Source of the DNA: a virus
Direction: 5' to 3' (one strand)
Length of the DNA stretch: 33,196 nucleotides
IMG/VR virus record: IMGVR_UViG_3300022752_003477
Coordinates: 1 to 33,196 of that record
Shown here: positions 25,147-31,449 of the stretch, one piece after another
How positions within the stretch are numbered: the stretch's first letter is position 1
Layout of the letters: every line of letters starts with the position of its first letter
The notes under the pieces: model-generated
Told to the model about the DNA's origin: nothing
The model's input: the letters and a program-made list of their open reading frames with translations, nothing else
Databases searched by the model: none
Program-made: the position numbers and the translations under genes

Positions 25147-25154
25147 TATTTATT
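25147..25154 (-). promoter_or_regulatory. Late-type promoter octamer AATAAATA
   Basis: AATAAATA lies 24 bases upstream of the ATG at 25122 on the minus strand, between that gene and the terminator at 25184-25211. Transcription stopped at the terminator would have to restart here. Confidence 0.5.
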
Positions 25155-25183
25155 GGTTGCTATACAAAAGTTTTATACGTAGA

Positions 25184-25211
25184 AAAATAAAAAGGGCTCC
25201 GAAGAGCCCTA
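25184..25211 (-). terminator. Rho-independent terminator with UUCG tetraloop
   Basis: On the minus strand GGGCTC-TTCG-GAGCCC (stem 25194-25209, extended by one A-T pair) is followed directly by TTTTTATTTTT. The UUCG loop makes it very stable. It lies 31 bases after the stop of the 152-residue gene at 25242 and closes that single-gene unit. Confidence 0.92.
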
Positions 25212-25241
25212 GTTTTCCCATCCCGATTGAGAATTTAAATC

Positions 25242-25700
25242 TTACACACCGAATAGGCTTGTTAGACCTGTTACTGCAACCTTAGCTGTAGTAACTGTGC
25301 CTGTTGGGTTGGTTTGTCCTGTACCGCTACCTGAACTATAACCATCATTAATAAAATTAACTAAAGCACCTGTACCACCCATACAACGATCTGCACGACG
25401 TGCGATTACGTTGCTATCTAGTGCGTGACTATCACCAATGAAGATCATTGTTGTTCCATCAAACTCAATTAGAGCACCTGTTGTGCCAAACTCTTGAGCA
25501 AGTAATTCACGCTTAGTATGACGTGAACCGTTTACTGGTGTGTCTGATGCTGGGTCGCTTAGGTTAGCACCTGCTTCTGTTACTTGTACTTTCCATGCAC
25601 GAATTTGTAAATGGTCATATAGTTTATCAGTTACGTGACCAATACCTGTTTGACGGCCTGTAATTAATGTACCGCCGATATCCATTGTCATTAAGGGCAT
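25242..25700 (-). CDS. Probably abundant phage protein of unknown function, 152 residues
   Basis: From the ATG at 25700 the protein begins MPLMTMDIGGTLITGRQTGIG. It contains AWKVQVTEAGANLSDPASDTPV and TTMIFIGDSHALDSNVIARRADRCMGG, and has a Gly/Thr/Ser-rich C-terminus ending LTSLFGV. It is not a family I recognise; the Gly-rich beta character would fit a virion, tail or head-decoration protein. AGGAG (25707-25711) 6 bases upstream fixes this start over the one 36 bases earlier. It stands alone between a GATAAATA promoter, a 5' hairpin and a strong terminator, which suggests high independent expression. Composition is less AT-rich than its neighbours. Confidence 0.75.
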   Translation of the reverse strand: MPLMTMDIGGTLITGRQTGIGHVTDKLYDHLQIRAWKVQVTEAGANLSDPASDTPVNGSRHTKRELLAQEFGTTGALIEFDGTTMIFIGDSHALDSNVIARRADRCMGGTGALVNFINDGYSSGSGTGQTNPTGTVTTAKVAVTGLTSLFGV

Positions 25701-25722
25701 AATTTTCTCCTCGTTGCCTTTG

Positions 25723-25758
25723 CCCGTCAACTCCACGGGTCTTGTAAAAATATTTATC
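25723..25758 (-). promoter_or_regulatory. Late-type promoter GATAAATA with 5' leader hairpin
   Basis: GATAAATA at 25751-25758 on the minus strand lies 50 bases upstream of the ATG at 25700. In the leader, CCCGT (minus strand, 25739-25735) can pair with ACGGG (25727-25723) around a 7-base loop. The hairpin leaves the ribosome-binding site free and may stabilise the mRNA. Confidence 0.5.
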
Positions 25759-25800
25759 TGTTTTGGAGAATATTACCCGATTTGGATAATTTTTGCTTGG

Positions 25801-26061
25801 TTATGTTTTAAATTTTCGACTTTCATGTACCTTTTGCATGCCACGCTTAAATTTATCACTATCACCTGTACGCATGGCATTGATAAATCTACGCTCTAAG
25901 TCAGTGGCAGTATCAATATCATAGTTTTCTCTTATCAACTTTAAAAGATTGATGGCACTGGATACAAGATTGACACCTTTACTTTCAATTAGATGGTCCT
26001 TGTTCCTAATTAGGCTGATCTCATTAAGTTCTTCTAATATGCTTCTAGTGCTTTTTTTCAT
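25801..26061 (-). CDS. Conserved hypothetical phage protein, 86 residues
   Basis: The helical protein begins MKKSTRSILEELNEISLIRNK, continues SAINLLKLIRENYD and DLERRFINAMRTGDSDKFKRG, and ends in a basic tail. I recall similar short proteins as hypotheticals in T4-like marine phages; no function is known to me. The helical charge pattern would suit a regulator or a nucleic-acid-associated factor, but nothing proves it. GAGGG lies upstream of the ATG, and an AATAAATA octamer lies 16 bases upstream. It is the first gene of the long minus-strand block and diverges from the plus-strand micro-gene unit. Confidence 0.7.
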   Translation of the reverse strand: MKKSTRSILEELNEISLIRNKDHLIESKGVNLVSSAINLLKLIRENYDIDTATDLERRFINAMRTGDSDKFKRGMQKVHESRKFKT

Positions 26062-26077
26062 TATACCCTCACACCTT

Positions 26078-26085
26078 TATTTATT
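26078..26085 (-). promoter_or_regulatory. Late-type promoter octamer AATAAATA
   Basis: AATAAATA on the minus strand lies 16 bases upstream of the ATG at 26061. It sits back to back with a sigma70-type promoter on the plus strand beginning at 26092, forming a divergent late/early control region. Confidence 0.45.
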
Positions 26086-26091
26086 TAAAGG

Positions 26092-26121
26092 TTGACTGCT
26101 ATACTAATAGTATATTATAAT
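26092..26121 (+). promoter_or_regulatory. Sigma70-type early promoter for the micro-gene cluster
   Basis: TTGACT (26092-26097), an 18-base spacer and TATAAT (26116-26121) face the plus strand, about 50 bases before the first micro-gene. A short inverted repeat (GCG/CGC, 26125-26134) lies near the expected transcript start. CATAAATA follows at 26134-26141, which could serve as a second late-type start. Confidence 0.65.
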
Positions 26122-26170
26122 ATGGCGGTGCCGCATAAATACATTTATACATACACATGGAGAAATAAAA

Positions 26171-26350
26171 ATGACAATATCAACTATGATGCTCAATATC
26201 CTTGAGCGACTAGCAGAAATGTTTCCAAATGACTCTTACCAAGATCGTTTAGAGCAATATCTTAAAACCAAAAGCATTACCGATGCTGCTACTCTTGAAA
26301 ACTATATCAAAGAGTTCACTTATAATTCTCACAAGGAAAATTTCAAATGA
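26171..26350 (+). CDS. Small acidic helical protein, 59 residues, first of four micro-genes
   Basis: The frame encodes MTISTMMLNILERLAEMF, then DSYQDRLEQYLKTKSITDAATLENYIKEF and ends KENFK. GGAG at 26159-26162 is 8 bases upstream of the ATG. The pattern of a helix followed by YL-x(n)-D-x-A-x-LE-x-x-I is weakly like the DUF3563 family of small proteobacterial proteins, but this is by eye and not secure. It is the first gene after an early promoter and overlaps the next gene by ATGA. Its place suggests an early phage protein acting on the host; the function is unknown. Confidence 0.65.
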   Translation: MTISTMMLNILERLAEMFPNDSYQDRLEQYLKTKSITDAATLENYIKEFTYNSHKENFK

Positions 26351-26448
26351 TTAAATCTATTATAATGGCTATTTTTCTTGCCCTCGAAAAGAGTGGGCAA
26401 GCCCGTGCTCGTAGATTCTTAAGCCTTCATAAAGGATCATGGCAATGA
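26347..26448 (+). CDS. Micro-protein, 33 residues, basic and amphipathic
   Basis: It encodes MIKSIIMAIFLALEKSGQAR followed by an Arg-rich stretch and LHKGSWQ. The ATG overlaps the previous stop (ATGA), and its own stop overlaps the next start, so it is translated by coupling. A hydrophobic N-terminal helix is followed by a basic segment, somewhat like the short YjiS-type DUF1127 proteins of Proteobacteria, without the usual LxDIGL ending. The length is too short for certainty; the evidence is the gapless chain of four coupled frames after one promoter. Confidence 0.5.
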   Translation: MIKSIIMAIFLALEKSGQARARRFLSLHKGSWQ

Positions 26449-26552
26449 AATATATTACAATGATGTGTGAAGTATTATGCCAAGCCTTACTGGCCAGCCA
26501 TCTCACTCGTAGAGGTCGTTGGCAAAGTGCTGTAAAACTAATGGGGAAATAA
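26445..26552 (+). CDS. Micro-protein, 35 residues, basic
   Basis: It encodes MKYITMMCEVLCQALLASHL followed by TRRGRWQSAVKLMGK. It resembles its upstream neighbour in layout, with a hydrophobic helix and then an Arg/Lys segment. The two might be distant duplicates, though identity is low. ATGA overlap at the start and a 1-base gap to the next frame support real translation. The function is unknown; a membrane-associated or RNA-binding micro-protein is possible. Confidence 0.5.
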   Translation: MKYITMMCEVLCQALLASHLTRRGRWQSAVKLMGK

Positions 26553-26553
26553 C

Positions 26554-26694
26554 GTGTTAGGAACATTTTTAATAATAACTCTGTTCGTATTAATCGTATT
26601 TCTCGATGAGGAATTAAAAACTTTAAAATCAAATAGAGAAGCACTATTAGGTGAGGAGTGGGATTTTACTAGGCCCATTTCCCGTAATCGATAG
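26554..26694 (+). CDS. Small single-pass membrane protein, 46 residues, GTG start
   Basis: It encodes MLGTFLIITLFVLIVFLDEE, a hydrophobic N-terminal membrane helix, then a charged cytoplasmic tail (LKTLKSNREALLGEEWDFT) ending in SRNR. GGGGA lies about 10 bases before the GTG, within the end of the previous gene. The last 26 bases overlap the tail of the convergent glycosyltransferase gene. The likely role is a small inner-membrane factor made early, such as an exclusion or host-takeover protein; this is inferred from position only. Confidence 0.5.
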   Translation: MLGTFLIITLFVLIVFLDEELKTLKSNREALLGEEWDFTRPISRNR

Positions 26695-27427
26695 TCCAAG
26701 ATTTCCTATGCTTTAACTCGGCTTCATATTTTTTATCGTAATACTCAACACCATTCCTGAATAAATGCTCTGCTAGGGTATTTTCAGGATGGTATACTAC
26801 TCCTTCATTTTGAAGAATAGGAACTGTTTCTTTTACTCTACAATAGATACCTATATTTCTCATTGAACTAATAGCCATCCAATCATTTATTCGTCTAGTG
26901 AAGCCAAACCATTCATTATTTGGCACAAATAATTTATTAGGACTAGCATCAATTACACTTTTTAATTGAATTAGATCTAAACTAGTTATAAGAGCACAAT
27001 CACCTCTAAGTCTTAGAACAAGATCAAAATCTTGTCCGTAGGCTTTTAATAACTCGAAACCATGATACCAGCTTTGCCACATACTCCAAACATTTGCTTC
27101 ATTTAGACAACAGTGGGCTCTGTTTTTGATGGGAAAATTCAAAGCATAGGATTCGGGTTTCTCTATTTTAATTGCGCCGATTTTATTAGACCTCTTTGGA
27201 CCAATATTAGTTCTAATTTTAGCCAAAGCTCGCTCATAGGTAACATTTTGCCAATAAGGGGCAACTAAACCATTATGTTGAACATTACTGGTTTTAGGTA
27301 TATCCCATAAAAAGAAAAACCACGTTATACAGGAGTATCCTTGTAAATGATTTATAGTGCGATTAACTTCAGGACCAAATCTAGGTTCGCCTGCTATAAG
27401 AATAGCAATATTAAGTTTTTCGCTCAT
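26669..27427 (-). CDS. Putative glycosyltransferase, 252 residues
   Basis: The N-terminus LNIAILIAGEPRFG is like the hhIxGxPRF opening of a group of phage and capsule glycosyltransferases. DFDLVLRLRGDC (about 133-144) has the DhVhRxRxD pattern that binds the nucleotide sugar and metal in those enzymes. NEWFGFTRRINDWMAI and the late PENTLAEHLF fit the acceptor side of the same fold. No membrane segment is visible, so it should act in the cytoplasm. The substrate could be a lipid-linked or surface glycan, or glycosylated phage DNA. The gene lies alone on the minus strand, between two plus-strand early units and tail to tail with the micro-gene cluster. No strong ribosome-binding site is seen. 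Confidence 0.6.
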   Translation of the reverse strand: MSEKLNIAILIAGEPRFGPEVNRTINHLQGYSCITWFFFLWDIPKTSNVQHNGLVAPYWQNVTYERALAKIRTNIGPKRSNKIGAIKIEKPESYALNFPIKNRAHCCLNEANVWSMWQSWYHGFELLKAYGQDFDLVLRLRGDCALITSLDLIQLKSVIDASPNKLFVPNNEWFGFTRRINDWMAISSMRNIGIYCRVKETVPILQNEGVVYHPENTLAEHLFRNGVEYYDKKYEAELKHRKSWTIDYGKWA

Positions 27428-27459
27428 ATAATATTTAATCTAAAATAAAAAAAAATCTA

Positions 27460-27487
27460 TTGACATTGCTAAATAAGCATGTATAAT
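27460..27487 (+). promoter_or_regulatory. Sigma70-type early promoter for the 27511-28104 unit
   Basis: TTGACA (27460-27465), a 16-base spacer and TATAAT (27482-27487) are both perfect consensus. The spacing is the same as in the exonuclease promoter on the other strand. A strong GGGGAGGAG ribosome-binding site follows just before the ATG at 27511. Confidence 0.8.
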
Positions 27488-27510
27488 ACACATACACGGG
27501 GAGGAGATCT

Positions 27511-27807
27511 ATGTTCAATCAACCAGAATTATTCATTGACACTGTACAGAATGCCAAAAAGCAGTGGGTTGAAAAATGTGTTCGTAATGACGATATAAAA
27601 AATAACTGTCATATCTATATTGACGCACAATCAAAATTTTTAAAAACAGCATTGACCGTAGCCGGAGGTATTGCTACCGTTGTAGGCCACGAAATGCTGA
27701 ACACAAAGATTGAAAAAATGTTTAATCCTTTTGGGATAGACTTTTTCAAAGCAGGCTGGGATGCCTGGGCAGAGGCTAACAGAGAAGCCTACTCTCGAAA
27801 ATCCTAA
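27511..27807 (+). CDS. Early protein of unknown function, 98 residues
   Basis: The protein begins MFNQPELFIDTVQNAKKQWV, with a helical middle (IYIDAQSKFLKTALTVAGGIATVVGHEML, in parts) containing a mildly hydrophobic segment, and ends FFKAGWDAWAEANREAYSRKS. The opening and amphipathic helices remind me of phasin-type granule-associated proteins, but I would not assign that name. A perfect sigma70-type promoter and a very strong ribosome-binding site suggest high early expression. It is co-transcribed with the next gene (24-base gap) and closed by the terminator at 28133. Confidence 0.65.
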   Translation: MFNQPELFIDTVQNAKKQWVEKCVRNDDIKNNCHIYIDAQSKFLKTALTVAGGIATVVGHEMLNTKIEKMFNPFGIDFFKAGWDAWAEANREAYSRKS

Positions 27808-27831
27808 GATATACACACAGAGGAGAATATA

Positions 27832-28104
27832 ATGTCAAATTTTGAAACACCTAAAATGCCAGAAGTTAAATTTAATAAAAATGGGTACGAAATCCGTACC
27901 GAAATACTAGGTATGGCCAAACAAATGGCTGAGTTCGAATACAGTGCCAAGTTTCAAGGATGGGAAATGAGCACTGCTCGCGATGAGAAGACTGGCCAGT
28001 TCGTCACTACGGTAGGGATGCCGCAGGTTCCAGGTTTGGAGCAGATTCTACAGACTGCACAAAAGATGTATGACTTTGTAAATCAAGGTAATAATAAAAG
28101 ATAA
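27832..28104 (+). CDS. Early protein of unknown function, 90 residues
   Basis: The sequence NGYEIRTEILGMAKQMAEFEY, then KFQGWEMSTARDEKTGQFVTT, and VPGLEQILQTAQKMYDFVN is a layout I associate with small hypotheticals of marine T4-like phages. The N-terminal helix and the charged beta hairpin are clear; no catalytic motif is present. GAGGAG lies upstream of the ATG. It is the second gene of a two-gene early unit ending in a terminator. The function is unknown; given its company it may be a host-interaction protein. Confidence 0.65.
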   Translation: MSNFETPKMPEVKFNKNGYEIRTEILGMAKQMAEFEYSAKFQGWEMSTARDEKTGQFVTTVGMPQVPGLEQILQTAQKMYDFVNQGNNKR

Positions 28105-28132
28105 CACCGCATAGCGGACACAATAGTAATAC

Positions 28133-28154
28133 GGGGCCCTTGTGCCCCTTTTTT
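28133..28154 (+). terminator. Rho-independent terminator of the two-gene early unit
   Basis: GGGGC (28133-28137), loop CCTTGT, GCCCC (28144-28148), then TTTTTT to 28154. A small extra hairpin, CCGC-ATA-GCGG, precedes it at 28107-28117. It separates the early pair from the prkA operon. Confidence 0.85.
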
Positions 28155-28195
28155 ATGACTATACTCATTAATAGCTTAATTTATTAAATTACATA

Positions 28196-28203
28196 GATAA
28201 ATA
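28196..28203 (+). promoter_or_regulatory. Late-type promoter octamer GATAAATA before prkA
   Basis: GATAAATATCT at 28196-28206 is identical to the element before the tailspike gene on the other strand. It lies after the terminator at 28133 and 19 bases before the prkA GTG, so the triad probably has its own promoter with the same timing as virion genes. Confidence 0.55.
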
Positions 28204-28222
28204 TCTAAAATGAGGAAATACT

Positions 28223-30169
28223 GTGTCAAATTTATTAAAATTATTCAAATCAAATTACGATAATACAGTTTTTGATAGCATAAGTATAATGGACTATTTT
28301 AAATTATGTAAAAAAGATCGTATGACCTATGCCACTGCTGCTGAACGTATGGTAGCTGCTATTGGTGATCCAATCATATTAGATACCAGTAAAGACTCAA
28401 GATTGAGTAGAATCTTTACTAATCGCACATTAAGAACTTATCCAGCCTTTAAAGACTTTTATGGTATGGAGGATGCTGTAGAACGTATTGTAGGATACTT
28501 TAAACATAGTGCCCAAGGTCTAGAAGAAAAGAAACAAATACTTTATCTATTGGGTCCAGTTGGTGGTGGGAAAAGTAGCCTTGCTGAAAAATTAAAAGAG
28601 CTGATGGAAGTATATCCAATATACTCATTAGCAACTGAAACTGGGGAGATCAGTCCAGTATTTGAAAGTCCACTAGGATTATTCAATCATCCAGACTATT
28701 ATACAACATTGGAAAAAGAATACGGTATAGAACGTAGATATGTTCAAAGTATTATGAGTCCTTGGGCATTGAAGCGCCTAAAAGAATTTGAAGGTAATTT
28801 AGATAAGTTTAGAGTGATTAAGCTTAAACCTAGTAAGCTAGAACAAATTGGTGTAATGAAGACTGAACCAGGTGATGAGAATAATCAAGATATCAGTGCT
28901 CTAGTGGGTAAAGTAGATATCCGTAAATTAGAAAAGTATAGTCAAAATGATACTGACGCATATAGCTACAGTGGTGGACTATGCCGCAGTAATCAAGGCC
29001 TATTAGAATTTGTAGAAATGTTTAAGGCACCCATTAAAGTACTACACCCATTACTCACTGCCACACAGGAAGGTAATTATGTAGGTACCGAAGCTATCAG
29101 TGCTATTCCTTTCCAAGGCATCGTACTGGCACATAGTAATGAAAGTGAATGGCAGACATTTAGAAATAATAAGAATAACGAAGCTTTCCTAGATCGTATC
29201 TGTGTGATCAAAGTTCCCTACTGCTTGAGGGTGGATGAGGAAAAAAAGATCTATGAAAAGATGATTATGAACAGTGGACTAGAGTCAGCAGCCTGTGCTC
29301 CACAGACTATAGAAATGTTGGCCCAGTTCAGTGTATTAACTAGATTGAAAGATCATGAAAACAGCACTGTATTCAGCAAGATGCGTGTATACAATGGCGA
29401 GAATATTAGAGAAAGTGATCCCAAGGCCAAAAGCATACAAGAGTACAGAGATATGGCTGGCGTTGATGAGGGTATGGATGGCATAAGTACACGATTTGCT
29501 TATAAAATATTGAGCCAAACCTTTAACTTTACACCAGAAGAAGTGGCTGCTGATCCAGTACATTTGATGTTTGTATTAGAAAATGCTATCAAACGTGAAC
29601 AGTTTGGTGAAGAGCGTGAACAAAAATATCTAAACTTTATTAAAAGTGAACTCAGTGCTCGGTACGCAGAATTTTTAGGCAACGAAATACAAAAGGCCTA
29701 TTTGGAAAGTTATGGCGAATACGGACAAAACCTATTTGATCGCTATGTAGAATATGCTGATGCCTGGATACAGAACCAAGAGTTTAAAGATCCAGATACA
29801 GGTTTATTAATGGATCGAAGTCTATTGAACACAGAACTTGAAAAAATTGAAAAACCTGCTGGTATTGGCAATCCCAAAGACTTTAGAAATGAAATTGTAA
29901 ATTTTTGTCTACGGGCCCGTGCCAAAACTGAAAACAATGGTAATAATCCAGTATGGACCAGTTACAGTGTTCTGCGTGATGTTATAGAAAAGAAAATGTT
30001 CAGTCAAGTAGAGGATATTTTACCTGTTATCAGTTTTGAGGGTAAGAAGGATAGGGAGCTTGAAAAGAAACATAACGATTTTATTAATCGTATGCAGGAA
30101 AGAGGCTATACTGGAAGGCAGATACGCAGACTTGTTGATTGGTATATGAGGGTGCGTAAAAGTAACTAG
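28223..30169 (+). CDS. prkA: PrkA-family AAA+ protein (YeaG-like serine protein kinase)
   Basis: The 648-residue length matches E. coli YeaG (644). A Walker A loop GPVGGGKS is at 111-118 in an AAA+ module. A PrkA-typical stretch follows (GGLCRSNQGLLEFVEMFKAP and LLTATQEGNYVG). The C-terminal PrkA domain (about 420-648) includes RYAEFLGNEIQKAYLESYGEYGQ in parts and ends RRLVDWYMRVRKSN. PrkA proteins are described as serine kinases, and some more recently as AAA+ proteases, acting in starvation and stationary phase. The start is GTG, with GAGGA about 8 bases upstream. It is the first gene of a three-gene operon with yeaH (8-base gap) and spoVR. No frameshift or lost motif is seen, so it looks functional. 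Confidence 0.92.
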   Translation: MSNLLKLFKSNYDNTVFDSISIMDYFKLCKKDRMTYATAAERMVAAIGDPIILDTSKDSRLSRIFTNRTLRTYPAFKDFYGMEDAVERIVGYFKHSAQGLEEKKQILYLLGPVGGGKSSLAEKLKELMEVYPIYSLATETGEISPVFESPLGLFNHPDYYTTLEKEYGIERRYVQSIMSPWALKRLKEFEGNLDKFRVIKLKPSKLEQIGVMKTEPGDENNQDISALVGKVDIRKLEKYSQNDTDAYSYSGGLCRSNQGLLEFVEMFKAPIKVLHPLLTATQEGNYVGTEAISAIPFQGIVLAHSNESEWQTFRNNKNNEAFLDRICVIKVPYCLRVDEEKKIYEKMIMNSGLESAACAPQTIEMLAQFSVLTRLKDHENSTVFSKMRVYNGENIRESDPKAKSIQEYRDMAGVDEGMDGISTRFAYKILSQTFNFTPEEVAADPVHLMFVLENAIKREQFGEEREQKYLNFIKSELSARYAEFLGNEIQKAYLESYGEYGQNLFDRYVEYADAWIQNQEFKDPDTGLLMDRSLLNTELEKIEKPAGIGNPKDFRNEIVNFCLRARAKTENNGNNPVWTSYSVLRDVIEKKMFSQVEDILPVISFEGKKDRELEKKHNDFINRMQERGYTGRQIRRLVDWYMRVRKSN

Positions 30170-30177
30170 GGTTATCT

Positions 30178-31449
30178 ATGACCACCATAATTGATCGTAG
30201 ACTGAATCCTAGAGACAAGACTATAAAAAACAGACAAAAGTTTATCAATCGTAGTAGAGAACAAATACGGAAGTCTGTAAAAGAGGCTATTAAAACTGGT
30301 AACATCAGTGACATAGAAAATGAAAAGGTTCGTGTGCGGGTTAAGGGTATTGACGAACCTGAATTCAGTATAAATCCCAAAACTGGTGATAAAGAATATG
30401 TGCTACCAGGTAACGACAAATATGTAGTAGGTGATACTGAACCTAAACCAAAAGGTGGTGAAGGTGAAGGTGGCAACAAAGGTGGATTAGGAACCAGTGA
30501 GGATGACTTTGAGTTCTTATTAAGTAGGGATGAATATTTAGATTTTATATTTGAGGATTTAGAACTACCTGACCTAATTAAAAAACAAATGAAAGATGTG
30601 ACCAAGATCAAACCTAAACGATCAGGTTATAGTAATCAAGGCAATCCAAATCAACTGGACATTATGCGTAGTCTTAAGAATAGTCTAGGACGTAGAATAG
30701 GCCTACAACGTCCGAAAAATGAAGAAATAGAACAACTTGAACAACAACTAGAGGAAGAACAAGACCCTGCTATTAGATTAGAATTAGAAGAACGTATCAA
30801 ACATCTACGCTCAAGACAGATGAGCGTACCTTGGCTGGATCCTTTTGATGTAAGATATAGACACTTTATTCCCAAACCAGAACCTATGACCAAAGCTGTT
30901 ATGTTCTGTATATTGGATGTTAGTGGCAGTATGGGCGAGTTTGAAAAAGATTTGGCCAAAAGGTTTTTTCTTTTATTACATATGTTCTTGTTTAGAAAAT
31001 ACACCAAAGTAGATATAGTGTTTATACGTCATCACGAAACTGCCAAAGAAGTAGACGAACACGAATTTTTTAATAGTAAGGAAAGCGGAGGAACCTTGGT
31101 CAGTGAAGCATTAAAGTTGGCCAATAAGATTATCAAAAATCGTTATAATGTAAATGATTATAATATCTATGTAGCACAATGTAGTGACGGAGATAACTTT
31201 GAACGGGATAAAGGTCCTGCCACAGAGCAGGTGCTGGCCCTATTACCTAAAGTTCAATATATGGCCTATCTAGAGATAATTAGCCAAATTAAACAACAAT
31301 TTGGTTATCCTATGACAGACCTATGGAAAGTATACCAACCTTTAACATCAACTCATAAAAATTTAAAACTACAAAAGGCCAGTGAAGCTAAATTGGTATG
31401 GAAAGTGTTTAAAGAGCTTTTTGGTAGGGAAAAATTACACTATGAGTAA
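30178..31449 (+). CDS. yeaH: YeaH/DUF444 protein with VWA-like domain
   Basis: The 423-residue protein matches the length of E. coli YeaH (427). A basic N-terminus (IDRRLNPRDKTIKNRQKFINR, in parts) typical of DUF444 is followed by a Gly-rich linker (about 88-106) and SVPWLDPFDVRYRHF. The VWA-like domain has the metal-ion site DVSGSMG at 247-253, where D247, S249 and S251 form the DxSxS motif, and later GGTLVSEAL and CSDGDNF. In bacteria it is encoded and acts with PrkA, probably as adaptor or regulator. The start ATG is 8 bases after the prkA stop. Its end overlaps spoVR by 8 bases, so all three are translated together. Confidence 0.93.
   Translation: MTTIIDRRLNPRDKTIKNRQKFINRSREQIRKSVKEAIKTGNISDIENEKVRVRVKGIDEPEFSINPKTGDKEYVLPGNDKYVVGDTEPKPKGGEGEGGNKGGLGTSEDDFEFLLSRDEYLDFIFEDLELPDLIKKQMKDVTKIKPKRSGYSNQGNPNQLDIMRSLKNSLGRRIGLQRPKNEEIEQLEQQLEEEQDPAIRLELEERIKHLRSRQMSVPWLDPFDVRYRHFIPKPEPMTKAVMFCILDVSGSMGEFEKDLAKRFFLLLHMFLFRKYTKVDIVFIRHHETAKEVDEHEFFNSKESGGTLVSEALKLANKIIKNRYNVNDYNIYVAQCSDGDNFERDKGPATEQVLALLPKVQYMAYLEIISQIKQQFGYPMTDLWKVYQPLTSTHKNLKLQKASEAKLVWKVFKELFGREKLHYE

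Noticed and set aside
30084-30611. 175-codon minus-strand frame
   Set aside because: It is antisense to the yeaH and prkA coding sequence, with a Ser/Leu/Phe-rich composition and no ribosome-binding site.
31382-31441. 20-residue N-terminal extension of spoVR from a GTG
   Set aside because: It lies inside yeaH in another frame; the ATG at 31442 gives the usual family start and overlap.
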